Source: a virus. From it: DNA of 64,000 nt. Both the position numbers and the translations under genes were made by a program. The notes below the pieces were generated by a model. That model searched no databases and had not been told where the DNA came from. It worked only from the letters and a program-made list of their open reading frames with translations. This document shows positions 44,704-52,366 of the stretch, in pieces. Location of the stretch: positions 1 through 64,000 of the IMG/VR virus record IMGVR_UViG_3300034068_000289. The stretch is one strand, 5' to 3'. Numbering within the stretch: position 1 is the stretch's first letter; each line of letters begins with the position of its first letter.

Positions 44704-46733
44704 TATTTCACCTTTATCTCGCAGTAGTCTGTTGTACAGTATGCTTCACCCATTGCTTCTAGGTTATCCACACCGTCGTAAATTGCCCCAAAGTCAATAT
44801 GTTTTAACTTACCTACATAACTATTATACTCCTCTTCAGAGATCTGAGTATATGGTTGTTGCGGGTATGTGTGATTTCCCATAGGAAGGAATGAAACTGC
44901 CTTTAATTGTCCCTCGTACATATTTAGTGCTGGAACAATATGCTTTGACTCTGTTTCTTTATCAAATGACAGGGTTACAGAAACACCATTATCAGACCAG
45001 TACTTTTGAGCGGTTGCAGCAAGAGCAATCTTTTCAAATAGTGTTACCTCCTTTTCAGATCTTGGATGACCTGATTTAATTGGGAAATACACTACTGATG
45101 TATTTGCTGATACGACGTCGTCTTCAATATTATATCCCGCTGCTTTAAACAAATGAACCATTGGATCTGTATTACCAAAACGAATAGCACGAAGAAAGAA
45201 TTCTCCTCCAGGACCCCAGTGAACTCCAGGAGTTGCACCAGAAAGAATTGAAACTGATCCTGATGGTTTAACTGTTGTTACACGAATTGATTCACGAACA
45301 CATAGCCATTCAGAGTACTGATGATCATAATGACGTATCTTGTTGTATCCTTCATCCATCCATTCACGAACAGTTGGCAAACCCTTTTGATCTGCAAATG
45401 ATGCAATACCTGTTAGTGATGTACCAATGCGACGGTTGCGTTGCATGATACCGTTTGTCTGTGGCCAGTGTGTTGGAACAAGTGTTACAGTCTTTCCATA
45501 TAGGTATGCAAACTTCAGGGTACGCAGGAAGTCCTCCTTAGATTCATGACGATTCAAGTGCACTTCTACAAGTGTACATAATTCATATGATTCTAATGGC
45601 TGCTCCGCACAGGGATTAAAGCCCATCACACGATAGTCTTTTCCATCTGGCGCATCCTTTAGCCTGCCATAATTACGAGCAACATCAAGCCAGATAAAAC
45701 CTGGTTCTCCGTTTTCTGTAATTAAATCTACATAGTCTTCGTACTTTGTTCCTACTTCTGCTGAAATAGAATTATTAGACATCCAAGCCCAACCTGGATT
45801 CTCTGGATCAAATGAGTTACGCTCTGGGAATAGTTCTGAATTCTTTAGATTCATAAATGTTTCATCCCCCGCATTTCCCAAAGCAAGAGTTGCTGAGCGT
45901 CTTACGTTACCTGATACCACACAGGTACCAATAAGGTTTACAAGGTCTACGATAGCACGAGAGTCTAGTGTTTCACCTGCTCTGGAGCCGATTACACGGT
46001 CTATATGGTCGTGCAACTTGATAAGAGGTGCAGGACCTGATGCAACGCCTCCAAAGCCCTTAATGGGGGCTCCAAGAGGTCTGATCAAATCATAGTTAAA
46101 CTTCTGAATGCTCTGGTTTGCTCTAAGATATGAGTTAATTAGAAGTCGAACTGACTCTACCCATCCTTCACGAGTGTCTGGGATTTCGAACACCTGTTCA
46201 GGTTCTGTTGGGGCATAGATTGCAAAATGCTTATCCTGTCCCACTGTATCAAACCCTACACCAATGCCAAGCATAAGAGCATCCATAACCCAAGCAAACA
46301 ACGCTCCTGGATCATTCTTGTCAAGGTCTTTTGTAGATACCATTGCACAGTTTTGTAGGGCTGCTGAGTTCTTCTTCTCCATAGTCATAGGAGTTCCAAA
46401 TGCCCACATGCCTCGTCCTGGTGGTGTCCACTTTAATTCAAACATTCTTTGGAATGCTTCTTGTGCAGACTTCTGAGCCTTGTAGTCATTCCATGGTAGA
46501 CGGTTTTCTTTAGCATGGTTCTTTTGAACTGAATACATACCCTCGATTACACGACGACAAACTTCGTGCCATCTTTCCTTAGTTCCATCTTCTTTCATGC
46601 GAGAATACGTACGAATAAAAGTAATTTCTCCAAGTGAATTTTCTGCTGCATCTTTAAACCCAAATGGGCTTTCTTGGTTTTTATATTTTTCTACGAAGTC
46701 CTCTGGAAGTTTAAAACTAAAAAAATCTGACAT
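44703..46733 (-). CDS. nrdJ: Ribonucleotide reductase, class II (adenosylcobalamin-dependent)
   Basis: A 676-residue enzyme that makes deoxyribonucleotides for phage replication. The active-site region shows FNPCAEQPLESYELC (about residues 370-385) with the radical and disulfide cysteines, a partner Cys near residue 128 (ALQNCAMVS), TVKPSGSVSILSG near 490, and a redox pair C666 and C671 (CTTDYC) at the C-terminus. No small subunit or activase is encoded nearby, so it is most like the monomeric B12-dependent reductase. Host-derived cobalamin would be needed. A TGC-TATACT promoter (46771-46779) and AAAGGA precede the ATG. Confidence 0.85.
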   Translation of the reverse strand: MSDFFSFKLPEDFVEKYKNQESPFGFKDAAENSLGEITFIRTYSRMKEDGTKERWHEVCRRVIEGMYSVQKNHAKENRLPWNDYKAQKSAQEAFQRMFELKWTPPGRGMWAFGTPMTMEKKNSAALQNCAMVSTKDLDKNDPGALFAWVMDALMLGIGVGFDTVGQDKHFAIYAPTEPEQVFEIPDTREGWVESVRLLINSYLRANQSIQKFNYDLIRPLGAPIKGFGGVASGPAPLIKLHDHIDRVIGSRAGETLDSRAIVDLVNLIGTCVVSGNVRRSATLALGNAGDETFMNLKNSELFPERNSFDPENPGWAWMSNNSISAEVGTKYEDYVDLITENGEPGFIWLDVARNYGRLKDAPDGKDYRVMGFNPCAEQPLESYELCTLVEVHLNRHESKEDFLRTLKFAYLYGKTVTLVPTHWPQTNGIMQRNRRIGTSLTGIASFADQKGLPTVREWMDEGYNKIRHYDHQYSEWLCVRESIRVTTVKPSGSVSILSGATPGVHWGPGGEFFLRAIRFGNTDPMVHLFKAAGYNIEDDVVSANTSVVYFPIKSGHPRSEKEVTLFEKIALAATAQKYWSDNGVSVTLSFDKETESKHIVPALNMYEGQLKAVSFLPMGNHTYPQQPYTQISEEEYNSYVGKLKHIDFGAIYDGVDNLEAMGEAYCTTDYCEIKVK

Positions 46734-46770
46734 AATGTGTATCGTCCTTTCAAAAACGGATTAAGTGTTA

Positions 46771-46779
46771 AGTATAGCA
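46771..46779 (-). promoter_or_regulatory. Extended -10 promoter of the ribonucleotide reductase gene
   Basis: TGC-TATACT on the minus strand, 38 bases before the ATG at 46733. A perfect 8-bp inverted repeat (AGAGTTTT/AAAACTCT, 46780-46803) lies directly upstream and could affect transcription from the preceding gene. Confidence 0.55.
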
Positions 46780-46803
46780 GAGTTTTCAAAAAAACAAAAC
46801 TCT
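46780..46803. repeat. 8-bp inverted repeat upstream of nrdJ
   Basis: AGAGTTTT and AAAACTCT are separated by 8 bases of A/C. No T-tract follows on the minus strand, so it is not a typical terminator. It adjoins the nrdJ -10 box and might be an operator or a weak attenuator. Confidence 0.4.
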
Positions 46804-46824
46804 ACCTAAAGGTGTTATTGAGAG

Positions 46825-46968
46825 TTAGTTAAAACTCATACCTCTGTGAGCATCTTTTGTTTTTTTAGTAAGTTTATTAAATGTAACAGTTTGTTCTATT
46901 CCAGTTACTGGACATTTTTGAATTGATGTTCGATACCCAAGAATGTGCAAGAAAAACTTCTTTATCAT
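46825..46968 (-). CDS. Small basic hypothetical protein
   Basis: A 47-residue protein, MIKKFFLHILGYRTSIQKCP, with the continuation VTGIEQTVTFNKL and a basic C-terminus. The start forms an ATGA overlap with the oxygenase gene upstream, which is good evidence that it is translated although it is very short. The sequence is amphipathic and basic; no domain is recognised. It precedes the nrdJ promoter region. Confidence 0.45.
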   Translation of the reverse strand: MIKKFFLHILGYRTSIQKCPVTGIEQTVTFNKLTKKTKDAHRGMSFN

Positions 46969-47600
46969 ATGATAGGAACCCAATGCTGCTCTGGAGATCC
47001 TTGCATATTCTTTAGTGGAGATATATCGTAGGCAATAGTAATTCTATCTTTTTCAAATGGCCAGTTACTTATTCCGTGTGCATGCCCAGTTTCTGAAATA
47101 ATTGCACGATTATTAACATTTACATTCAAGAATTCTGTTTCACCAGATATAAGATACTTAGTATATGAAGGCTCTGCATTGACACAGTAGTATCCATGAA
47201 AATCAGGTGCTCCTTGACCATTTAGGTGGTCATGTAAGTAGTTGTTTGGGAGTGGCTCTGGCTTGCTATTCTTATCAGAATTAAACCATCCCTGAATCAT
47301 ATAGTTTTGCTCTTCAGCATTAATACCATAGTGTTCGCATGCCTCTAGGACCATGTCCCTGATAGCCTTGTAAAGTTCTCTAATGTTCTCATTGTGGAAC
47401 TGAAAGATATTATACTTTTCCCCCAACTGAGTGGTGAATGAAGATCTATCAACTAACTCATAGTCAGAATTAGTTACCCCTGGCACATTTTCAGATGAGA
47501 GTCTTTGCTTAAGATCAAGCAAGTATGTCTCAAAGTTTCCAAGATCTAAGTCTAGGTGTCTTTCAAAAAACTTATGCTGAGGCTTCGACATCGCTATCAT
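46965..47600 (-). CDS. 2OG-Fe(II) oxygenase-like protein (HDH type), copy 5
   Basis: A 211-residue protein. The metal-binding motif appears as H123-D-H125 (LHDHLNGQG), with GHAH near residues 172-175 as the distal histidine(s) and R186 in DRITIAYD. GAPDFHGYYCVNAEPSYTKY forms the strand after the first ligands. This resembles the 2OG-Fe(II) oxygenase group in which HxH replaces HxD. It is paralogous to the next gene over most of its length. The start at 47600 gives an ATGA overlap; longer and shorter alternatives at 47615 and 47591 exist. Confidence 0.6.
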   Translation of the reverse strand: MIAMSKPQHKFFERHLDLDLGNFETYLLDLKQRLSSENVPGVTNSDYELVDRSSFTTQLGEKYNIFQFHNENIRELYKAIRDMVLEACEHYGINAEEQNYMIQGWFNSDKNSKPEPLPNNYLHDHLNGQGAPDFHGYYCVNAEPSYTKYLISGETEFLNVNVNNRAIISETGHAHGISNWPFEKDRITIAYDISPLKNMQGSPEQHWVPII

Positions 47601-48256
47601 GCAAGAGGAATCCAATGCTGTTCTTGATCCATTCCAAACCTTTGAATATCTCTTAGCGGAATAACGTCATATGCAACCGTAATTCTTGGACCTTCCCAAT
47701 CCCAGTCTGCCATAGAGTGTGGGTGACCCATCTCCGAAAGTATTGCACGATCATTCTTGTTGTGATTCTCAATTTCTTTATCAAAAACCTTGTAGTATGT
47801 AATTGAAGGCTCTGCGCTTACAGAGTAATATCCGTGGAAGTTTGGAGCACCTGTTGGACCATGATCATGCCAGTCTAGTTTTCCTTTGCCTGCATGCGTA
47901 ATGTTAAACCATCCCTGTAACATAAACTTTTCTTTTTCAAAGTCAACTCCGTAGTAATCACAAGCCTCAATAGTCATGTCTTTAACAGCCTTGTATAAAT
48001 TATAAATACCAGTTGAGTGGAATTGGAAAACATTATACTGTCTCCACTTCATTGTTGACACACTATTAGATTGCTTCCATGCTTCGTTAGCCCCTACTGG
48101 AGTTACACCTACAACCTTTGCTTTTTCAATCTTTTCGTATCTGTCCTGTAGTTCTGATGCTAGGACTGATAGATTATTATCAAGGTATCTTTCAAAAAAC
48201 TTATGTGGTTGAGTGGACTTGCTCACACTCTGAATATCCGTTGGATAGTTGTTCAT
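47597..48256 (-). CDS. 2OG-Fe(II) oxygenase-like protein (HDH type), copy 6
   Basis: A 219-residue paralogue of copy 5. It shares H130-D-H132 (DWHDHGPTG), GAPNFHGYYSVSAEPS, GHPH at 177-180 and R191 (PRITVAYD). The N-terminal helical part with PHKFFERYLD is also shared. A TGG-TATACT box (48282-48290) and an AGGGAG ribosome site precede it. The pair follows the sulfotransferase gene, so the three probably act on related substrates. Confidence 0.6.
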   Translation of the reverse strand: MNNYPTDIQSVSKSTQPHKFFERYLDNNLSVLASELQDRYEKIEKAKVVGVTPVGANEAWKQSNSVSTMKWRQYNVFQFHSTGIYNLYKAVKDMTIEACDYYGVDFEKEKFMLQGWFNITHAGKGKLDWHDHGPTGAPNFHGYYSVSAEPSITYYKVFDKEIENHNKNDRAILSEMGHPHSMADWDWEGPRITVAYDVIPLRDIQRFGMDQEQHWIPLA

Positions 48257-48281
48257 TATTACTCCCTTTGCTATTTATACT

Positions 48282-48290
48282 AGTATACCA
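48282..48290 (-). promoter_or_regulatory. Extended -10 promoter of oxygenase copies 5 and 6
   Basis: TGG-TATACT on the minus strand, 25 bases before the ATG at 48256, with AGGGAG in the leader. It separates the sulfotransferase gene from the oxygenase pair. Confidence 0.55.
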
Positions 48291-48296
48291 TATTGG

Positions 48297-49013
48297 TTAA
48301 AGTGGCTTTGGATTAGACCTTTTTACCATCTCATATAAAATTATATCATGCTGGTTTAGTTCTTTAATCCTGTTAATCATTTTATCAGTTATGTCAAACC
48401 TTTTAGAGGTGCTTGAGTTAAACTTAGCATCCCTATTATCAAAATTGGGAACAAACCCATAGTTATTGCTCATATATCTTGTAATGTCGTCAAGAAGAAT
48501 ATCCCTAGTCTCTACGGTGTAACAACTAACAGAGTTAACCTTATCCTGCATAACTGATTCATCAAAGGAATAGTCTTTAAGCAGCCACCCATTCATGGTC
48601 TTGTCCATTACACTTCTAGTGTTATTAAATCTTTCTTCATCGACTGTCCCCGTTAAAAATTTTGTTTGCATATCTGAAAGGTGTGGATATATTTCTGGGT
48701 TGTATAACCACTCGTCAAATATCTTTTCAAGTTCCTCAAAACTTTTAGAGTTTTCATACATAAAGAAAAACCAACTAATGAATCTGTCAACTGGATCTCT
48801 AAAGATAGAAAAAGATTTTAAATTTTTAATAAATAGACTAGGATAGTTTCCTAAGTGCCCAGAAATAAACTCAACATCTTTAAACATATCTTGACTGATT
48901 GGTTTATTATGATATACAACTGCCGACCTTAAACCATTAGTTTGAAAAGCCAAATGGACCCCAGATCTAATAAATAGACCTGAAGTCCTTGGCAAGTGCT
49001 GATGATAAAGGAT
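48297..49013 (-). CDS. Sulfotransferase-like protein; start codon apparently ATC in a TAATC junction
   Basis: A 238-residue protein of the carbohydrate (heparan 2-O-type) sulfotransferase style. The 5'-phosphosulfate loop is HLPRTSGLFIRS near the N-terminus, the 3'-phosphate motif is FRDPVDRFISW (about residues 71-81 in this numbering), and a GH pair follows the second strand (SGHLGNY). These enzymes move sulfate from PAPS to sugars or proteins. No ATG or GTG exists between the upstream in-frame stop and the PAPS loop. The frame opens with ATC at 49011-49013 in a TAATC overlap and AAGG 7 bases upstream, whereas the alternative TTG at 48995 cuts off the first strand. Confidence 0.6.
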   Translation of the reverse strand: MLYHQHLPRTSGLFIRSGVHLAFQTNGLRSAVVYHNKPISQDMFKDVEFISGHLGNYPSLFIKNLKSFSIFRDPVDRFISWFFFMYENSKSFEELEKIFDEWLYNPEIYPHLSDMQTKFLTGTVDEERFNNTRSVMDKTMNGWLLKDYSFDESVMQDKVNSVSCYTVETRDILLDDITRYMSNNYGFVPNFDNRDAKFNSSTSKRFDITDKMINRIKELNQHDIILYEMVKRSNPKPL

Positions 49014-50374
49014 TAAACTGCCTTGTAATTGTGAACTAGCATATTTCCAGCAATGAATGTGTCAACTGGTTCCATATCAAATTTGTAAACTGTTGATGGA
49101 GTTTCATCAATTTCAATTGATGCTACTGTAATTTCATTGAACGAGTGGAAGTTATAGTCATATTCCATAACAATATCTCCTACTTCAAGAAGTCCTGTAG
49201 TTATGTATCCATAGATACCGTTGCGCTTATACAAAATTCCCTGTACTGTTGAATACTTCTTTGTGCTGTCTCCATTAATTGTCAACGTTGCTGGCATTTC
49301 TTTTTCAACTACTGAAGCAACTGTTGTTTTAACAATTTTTTGGTTATGCAATCCTGGAAGTGCCATAGTGTATGGATCAACTTCGCCTTCGTCATCCATT
49401 TCATCGAATGAGTGTGCCCAGACTTCTTGTCCAGTAACAACATCCTTTGCAGGAATTTGGATATATGAGTCTTCTGGACCAACAACTGATACTAAAGTAT
49501 CAGGAGCAATACATCCTCCTCTTCCTGGTGAGAAGCCGAATACACCAAATGGTGAGAATCCGAATACTCCAAACGGAGAGAAACCAAATGGTGAGAATCC
49601 GAATACACCGAACGGAGAGAATCCGAACACACCGAACGGAGAGAATCCAAATGGTGAGAAGCCGAACACGCCGAATGGTGAGAATCCAAATACTCCGAAT
49701 GGTGAGAAGCCGAACACTGAGAACGGTACGAATGAGAACGTTGTAACAGATGCTGAGAATGCTGACCATTCTGACCAACCATGCTCATTGTATGCTCTTA
49801 CACGATATGTCTGTGCTGTTCCTGCTTCTTGTGAAATGTTTGTTGTAAGAGCGTTAATTGTTGCAGTCTTTCCATCAGATGATTCCACCTGATAGTTAGT
49901 AATTGCTGCTCCTCCATTATCTGCTGGTGCTGACCATGAAACTGTGTCATAGGTTGCACTAGTTGGTGAAGATGCTGTAACTCCTGTTGGAGCATCTGGA
50001 ACACCTGCAACACTTGCATTGGTCTGTGAAGACGATACAGATGTCGTATCCTGTGTCTCTTGTGCAAGTCTTGCTACTGCAATAATTGTGAAAGCATAAG
50101 ACGCTCCCGCTCTAAGACCTGTCACTGTGTATGGTGATGAGGTTACTCCTGTAAATGTCTTTGTGCCATATATTGAGTTAGCGAAAATTGTATAAGAAGA
50201 AGGAGTGGAACCCATAGCGTTCTTATTAAATGCAACGCTGGCTGTTGAAGACATGTATGCCCCACCAAAGCCTGGTGTTACGCTTGTAATAAACGGCTGC
50301 CCTGGGGCTACACCCCAAAAACTTACTGCTGACTTGGCACGTTTTCCGCCCTTGCCACCTTTACGAATTGCCAT
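49013..50374 (-). CDS. FN3 - Phe/Gly/Ser/Pro repeat - Hint domain protein
   Basis: A 453-residue protein. Residues 1-25 are basic and Gly-rich, then come two fibronectin type III-like domains (about 26-117 and 122-215), a striking repeat region (about 215-284) of units FGFSPFGV or FGFSP, and a Hint domain from C288 (GCIAPDTLV) to H448-N449 (MLVHN). The C-terminal tail is YKAV, without Ser/Thr/Cys at +1. Block B reads TVQG at 376-379, so the usual His is Gly. Hint domains self-cleave or splice; with the altered block B activity is uncertain. Sulfotransferase and oxygenase genes follow directly. Confidence 0.7.
   Translation of the reverse strand: MAIRKGGKGGKRAKSAVSFWGVAPGQPFITSVTPGFGGAYMSSTASVAFNKNAMGSTPSSYTIFANSIYGTKTFTGVTSSPYTVTGLRAGASYAFTIIAVARLAQETQDTTSVSSSQTNASVAGVPDAPTGVTASSPTSATYDTVSWSAPADNGGAAITNYQVESSDGKTATINALTTNISQEAGTAQTYRVRAYNEHGWSEWSAFSASVTTFSFVPFSVFGFSPFGVFGFSPFGVFGFSPFGFSPFGVFGFSPFGVFGFSPFGFSPFGVFGFSPFGVFGFSPGRGGCIAPDTLVSVVGPEDSYIQIPAKDVVTGQEVWAHSFDEMDDEGEVDPYTMALPGLHNQKIVKTTVASVVEKEMPATLTINGDSTKKYSTVQGILYKRNGIYGYITTGLLEVGDIVMEYDYNFHSFNEITVASIEIDETPSTVYKFDMEPVDTFIAGNMLVHNYKAV
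49520..49740 (-). repeat. 24-bp/15-bp tandem repeats encoding FGFSPFGV and FGFSP
   Basis: Imperfect tandem repeats inside the FN3-Hint gene. The encoded units alternate between FGFSPFGV and FGFSP. Such arrays can change length by slippage or unequal recombination. The codon variation (for example TTC/TTT and GGA/GGT) shows that the amino acid sequence, not only the DNA, is maintained. Confidence 0.85.
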
Positions 50375-50406
50375 ATGTTTCTCCTTTTTTTCCTATTAAA
50401 TTTGTA

Positions 50407-51819
50407 TTACGCTGTCAAGTCGCCAGAAACGATCCAAGTATCTGTATCACGCTTGATCAATGTTGCCATTGAGTAACGATCACGGAACTTGAGTCCTGGT
50501 GTTTTGAGAATTGTAACTCCTGAAGCAGCAACGATTGTTGTCTGCCCTGTGCCCTTTTGGAATACATCGATTGATGAACCAATATTGAAGGCAACTGAAG
50601 CATTTGTAGGAACTGTAACAGTGTTTGCTGATGCTGATTCCATTTCTACTACATTTCCTTCGTCTGCAAGAACTAAAGTGTAAGAAGTTGTCTTGTTATT
50701 GAATGATGCCAATGTTGCTGCTGTTAGTTCAGCCTTGCTTGCCTTTAGAGCAAGAGCATTTGTCATTGTTGTTGAGAAGTTTGCATCGCTACCAAGCGCT
50801 GCTGCCAACTCATTAAGTGTATCAAGTGCTGCTGGAGCAGATGCTACAAGTGCTGAAACTGCTGTTCCTACGAACGCTGTTGTTGCTACCTGTGTAGTAT
50901 TTGTTCCTGCTGCTGCTGTTGGAGCAGTTGGTGTACCAGTGAAATCTGGTGATGCAAGTGCTGCCTTAAGATTATCTGCTGTATCTACGTATGACTTAGT
51001 TGCAAGAAGTGCTGTGTCAGCAATTCCGTGTACGTTTGTTGTGTCTGCCTCATGCGCTGCAACAGCGTCATCTGCATATGTCTTTGTAGCAAGAGCAGTT
51101 GTATCGGTAATTCCGTGTACGTTTGCTGTTGCTGAATTATGTGTTGAGATTGCTGTTCCACGGCTTGTGGCTTCAGTTGTTCCTACTGCATCAGCATAAA
51201 CCTTTGTAGCAAGAAGTGCTGTGTCAGCAATTCCGTGAACATTAGTTTGATCTGCATTGTGAGTATTAACTTCTGCAAGTGCTGCTGCATCTGCCTTAGC
51301 CTGTGCTCCAGTTGTTGTTTCTAGAAGTGCAGTATTTGCAATTCCGTGTACATCTGTTGTGTCTGTTGAGTGAGTTCCAATCAATGTGTTAACACTTGCT
51401 GTTGTAGCAAGAAGTCCTGTATCTGCAATACCATGGACATCAGTTGTATCTGAATTGTGTGCTGCTACCTGGGACGAAACAAAAGTAACTGCATCTGCAA
51501 GTTCCTTAAGTGTGTCAAGTGCTTCTGGTGCTGATGCGATAAGGTGTGTAAGATATCCAAGTGGAATCTTTCCTCCGCCATCAAGTGGGGCTACGCCGTT
51601 ATTTGCGCCCTTTGATGTTAGTGGGACGTAATCATCAAGAGTACCGCCCAAGTCTTCTAAGTTCTTAAAGTAGGAGAGATCTGACCATGCATTAACGCCA
51701 TCACCAATTTTGAACTGGTTGGTGTCTGTCTCGTATCCAATTTCTCCTGCTGCCAAAATTGGATCTGCTGCCGTCCATTGGGCTGCAGTTCCTCTGCGCT
51801 GTTGCATTCTAGTTGCCAT
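50407..51819 (-). CDS. Tail fibre protein with VHGIADTALLATK repeats
   Basis: A 470-residue fibre. The N-terminal QRRGTAAQWTAADPILAAGEIGYETDTNQFKIGDGVNAW segment is the tail-attachment motif widely seen in phage fibres. Then come five HN-x-D-T-T-D-VHGIADTALLATK-type repeats (about 115-285), an Ala-rich stalk, and a C-terminal beta domain (YTLVLADEGNVVEME, MATLIKRDTDTWIVSGDLTA) shared with the protein at 59484. Receptor binding is inferred. A TGT-TATAAT promoter (51863-51871), a leader hairpin and AAAGGAGA precede it. Confidence 0.75.
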   Translation of the reverse strand: MATRMQQRRGTAAQWTAADPILAAGEIGYETDTNQFKIGDGVNAWSDLSYFKNLEDLGGTLDDYVPLTSKGANNGVAPLDGGGKIPLGYLTHLIASAPEALDTLKELADAVTFVSSQVAAHNSDTTDVHGIADTGLLATTASVNTLIGTHSTDTTDVHGIANTALLETTTGAQAKADAAALAEVNTHNADQTNVHGIADTALLATKVYADAVGTTEATSRGTAISTHNSATANVHGITDTTALATKTYADDAVAAHEADTTNVHGIADTALLATKSYVDTADNLKAALASPDFTGTPTAPTAAAGTNTTQVATTAFVGTAVSALVASAPAALDTLNELAAALGSDANFSTTMTNALALKASKAELTAATLASFNNKTTSYTLVLADEGNVVEMESASANTVTVPTNASVAFNIGSSIDVFQKGTGQTTIVAASGVTILKTPGLKFRDRYSMATLIKRDTDTWIVSGDLTA

Positions 51820-51834
51820 TTATATTCTCCTTTT

Positions 51835-51849
51835 ATCCGTTCTGCGGAT
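51835..51849 (-). promoter_or_regulatory. Hairpin in the leader of the fibre gene
   Basis: ATCCG and CGGAT are arms with a 5-base loop, in the 5' untranslated leader between the TGT-TATAAT box and AAAGGAGA. It may stabilise the mRNA 5' end. Confidence 0.35.
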
Positions 51850-51862
51850 GTCTTTCTGTACT

Positions 51863-51871
51863 ATTATAACA
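51863..51871 (-). promoter_or_regulatory. Extended -10 promoter of the fibre gene
   Basis: TGT-TATAAT on the minus strand, about 44 bases before the ATG at 51819. The transcript leader contains the small hairpin and a strong ribosome site. Confidence 0.55.
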
Positions 51872-51878
51872 TCAATTT

Positions 51879-52334
51879 TTAATTGAAGTTATCTACTGCT
51901 GAACCACCATCGAATGAATATTCCCAAGTAGTTGAACTTGGAGATCCTCCATCGAGACCTGTTCCTTGCGGACTATTGAAACTTCCACCCTCACGGAATG
52001 TTGTAACAATAAATCCTGTTCCATCGATTGCTGTATCGTGGATATGCTCTGGTAGATTTAGTGTGTCATCTATTGCAGCAAGTGTTACCCATCCTGCTGA
52101 AGAATAAACATTAACTCTATTAGTTAAAGAGTCTAGCCAAAGTGCACCCACGATTGGGTTAGAAGGAGCGGTTGCACCTGAAGCCATTTGACTTGCTTTT
52201 GAATCTACATATGCCTTTGTTGCTGCATCAGTTTCAGATACTGGTGTTGCCACCTGTACTGTTCCCCCGAAAACCGCAGTTCCTGCGACCTGTAGTCCAT
52301 TTTTTACTTTGAAGTCTTTATTGACTGTAGCCAA
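51879..52334 (-). CDS. Short tail fibre/tip protein
   Basis: A 151-residue protein, MATVNKDFKVKNGLQVAGTAVFGG. The first 15 residues match the start of the large Ala-rich fibre upstream (ASTVNKDFKIKNGL), a shared anchor. The following strand, the ATKAYVDSKA motif and the block GALWLDSLTNRVNVYSSAGWV are common in fibre tips. The TTG at 52334 is taken as start because it aligns with that paralogue and lies 10 bases after AAGGGG; the GTG at 52343 is too close to the ribosome site. Confidence 0.6.
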   Translation of the reverse strand: MATVNKDFKVKNGLQVAGTAVFGGTVQVATPVSETDAATKAYVDSKASQMASGATAPSNPIVGALWLDSLTNRVNVYSSAGWVTLAAIDDTLNLPEHIHDTAIDGTGFIVTTFREGGSFNSPQGTGLDGGSPSSTTWEYSFDGGSAVDNFN

Positions 52335-52366
52335 AGTGATCACGCCCCTTTATTATTTTAATTTTG

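Noticed and set aside
49221-49892. Plus-strand 223-residue reading rich in NGENPNTPNGE repeats
   Set aside because: It is the antisense shadow of the FGFSP repeat; no ribosome site, and the minus-strand frame has recognisable FN3 and Hint domains.
51879-51905. AATT-rich hairpin after the short fibre gene as a terminator
   Set aside because: Stem of only six A/T pairs and no T-tract on the minus strand.
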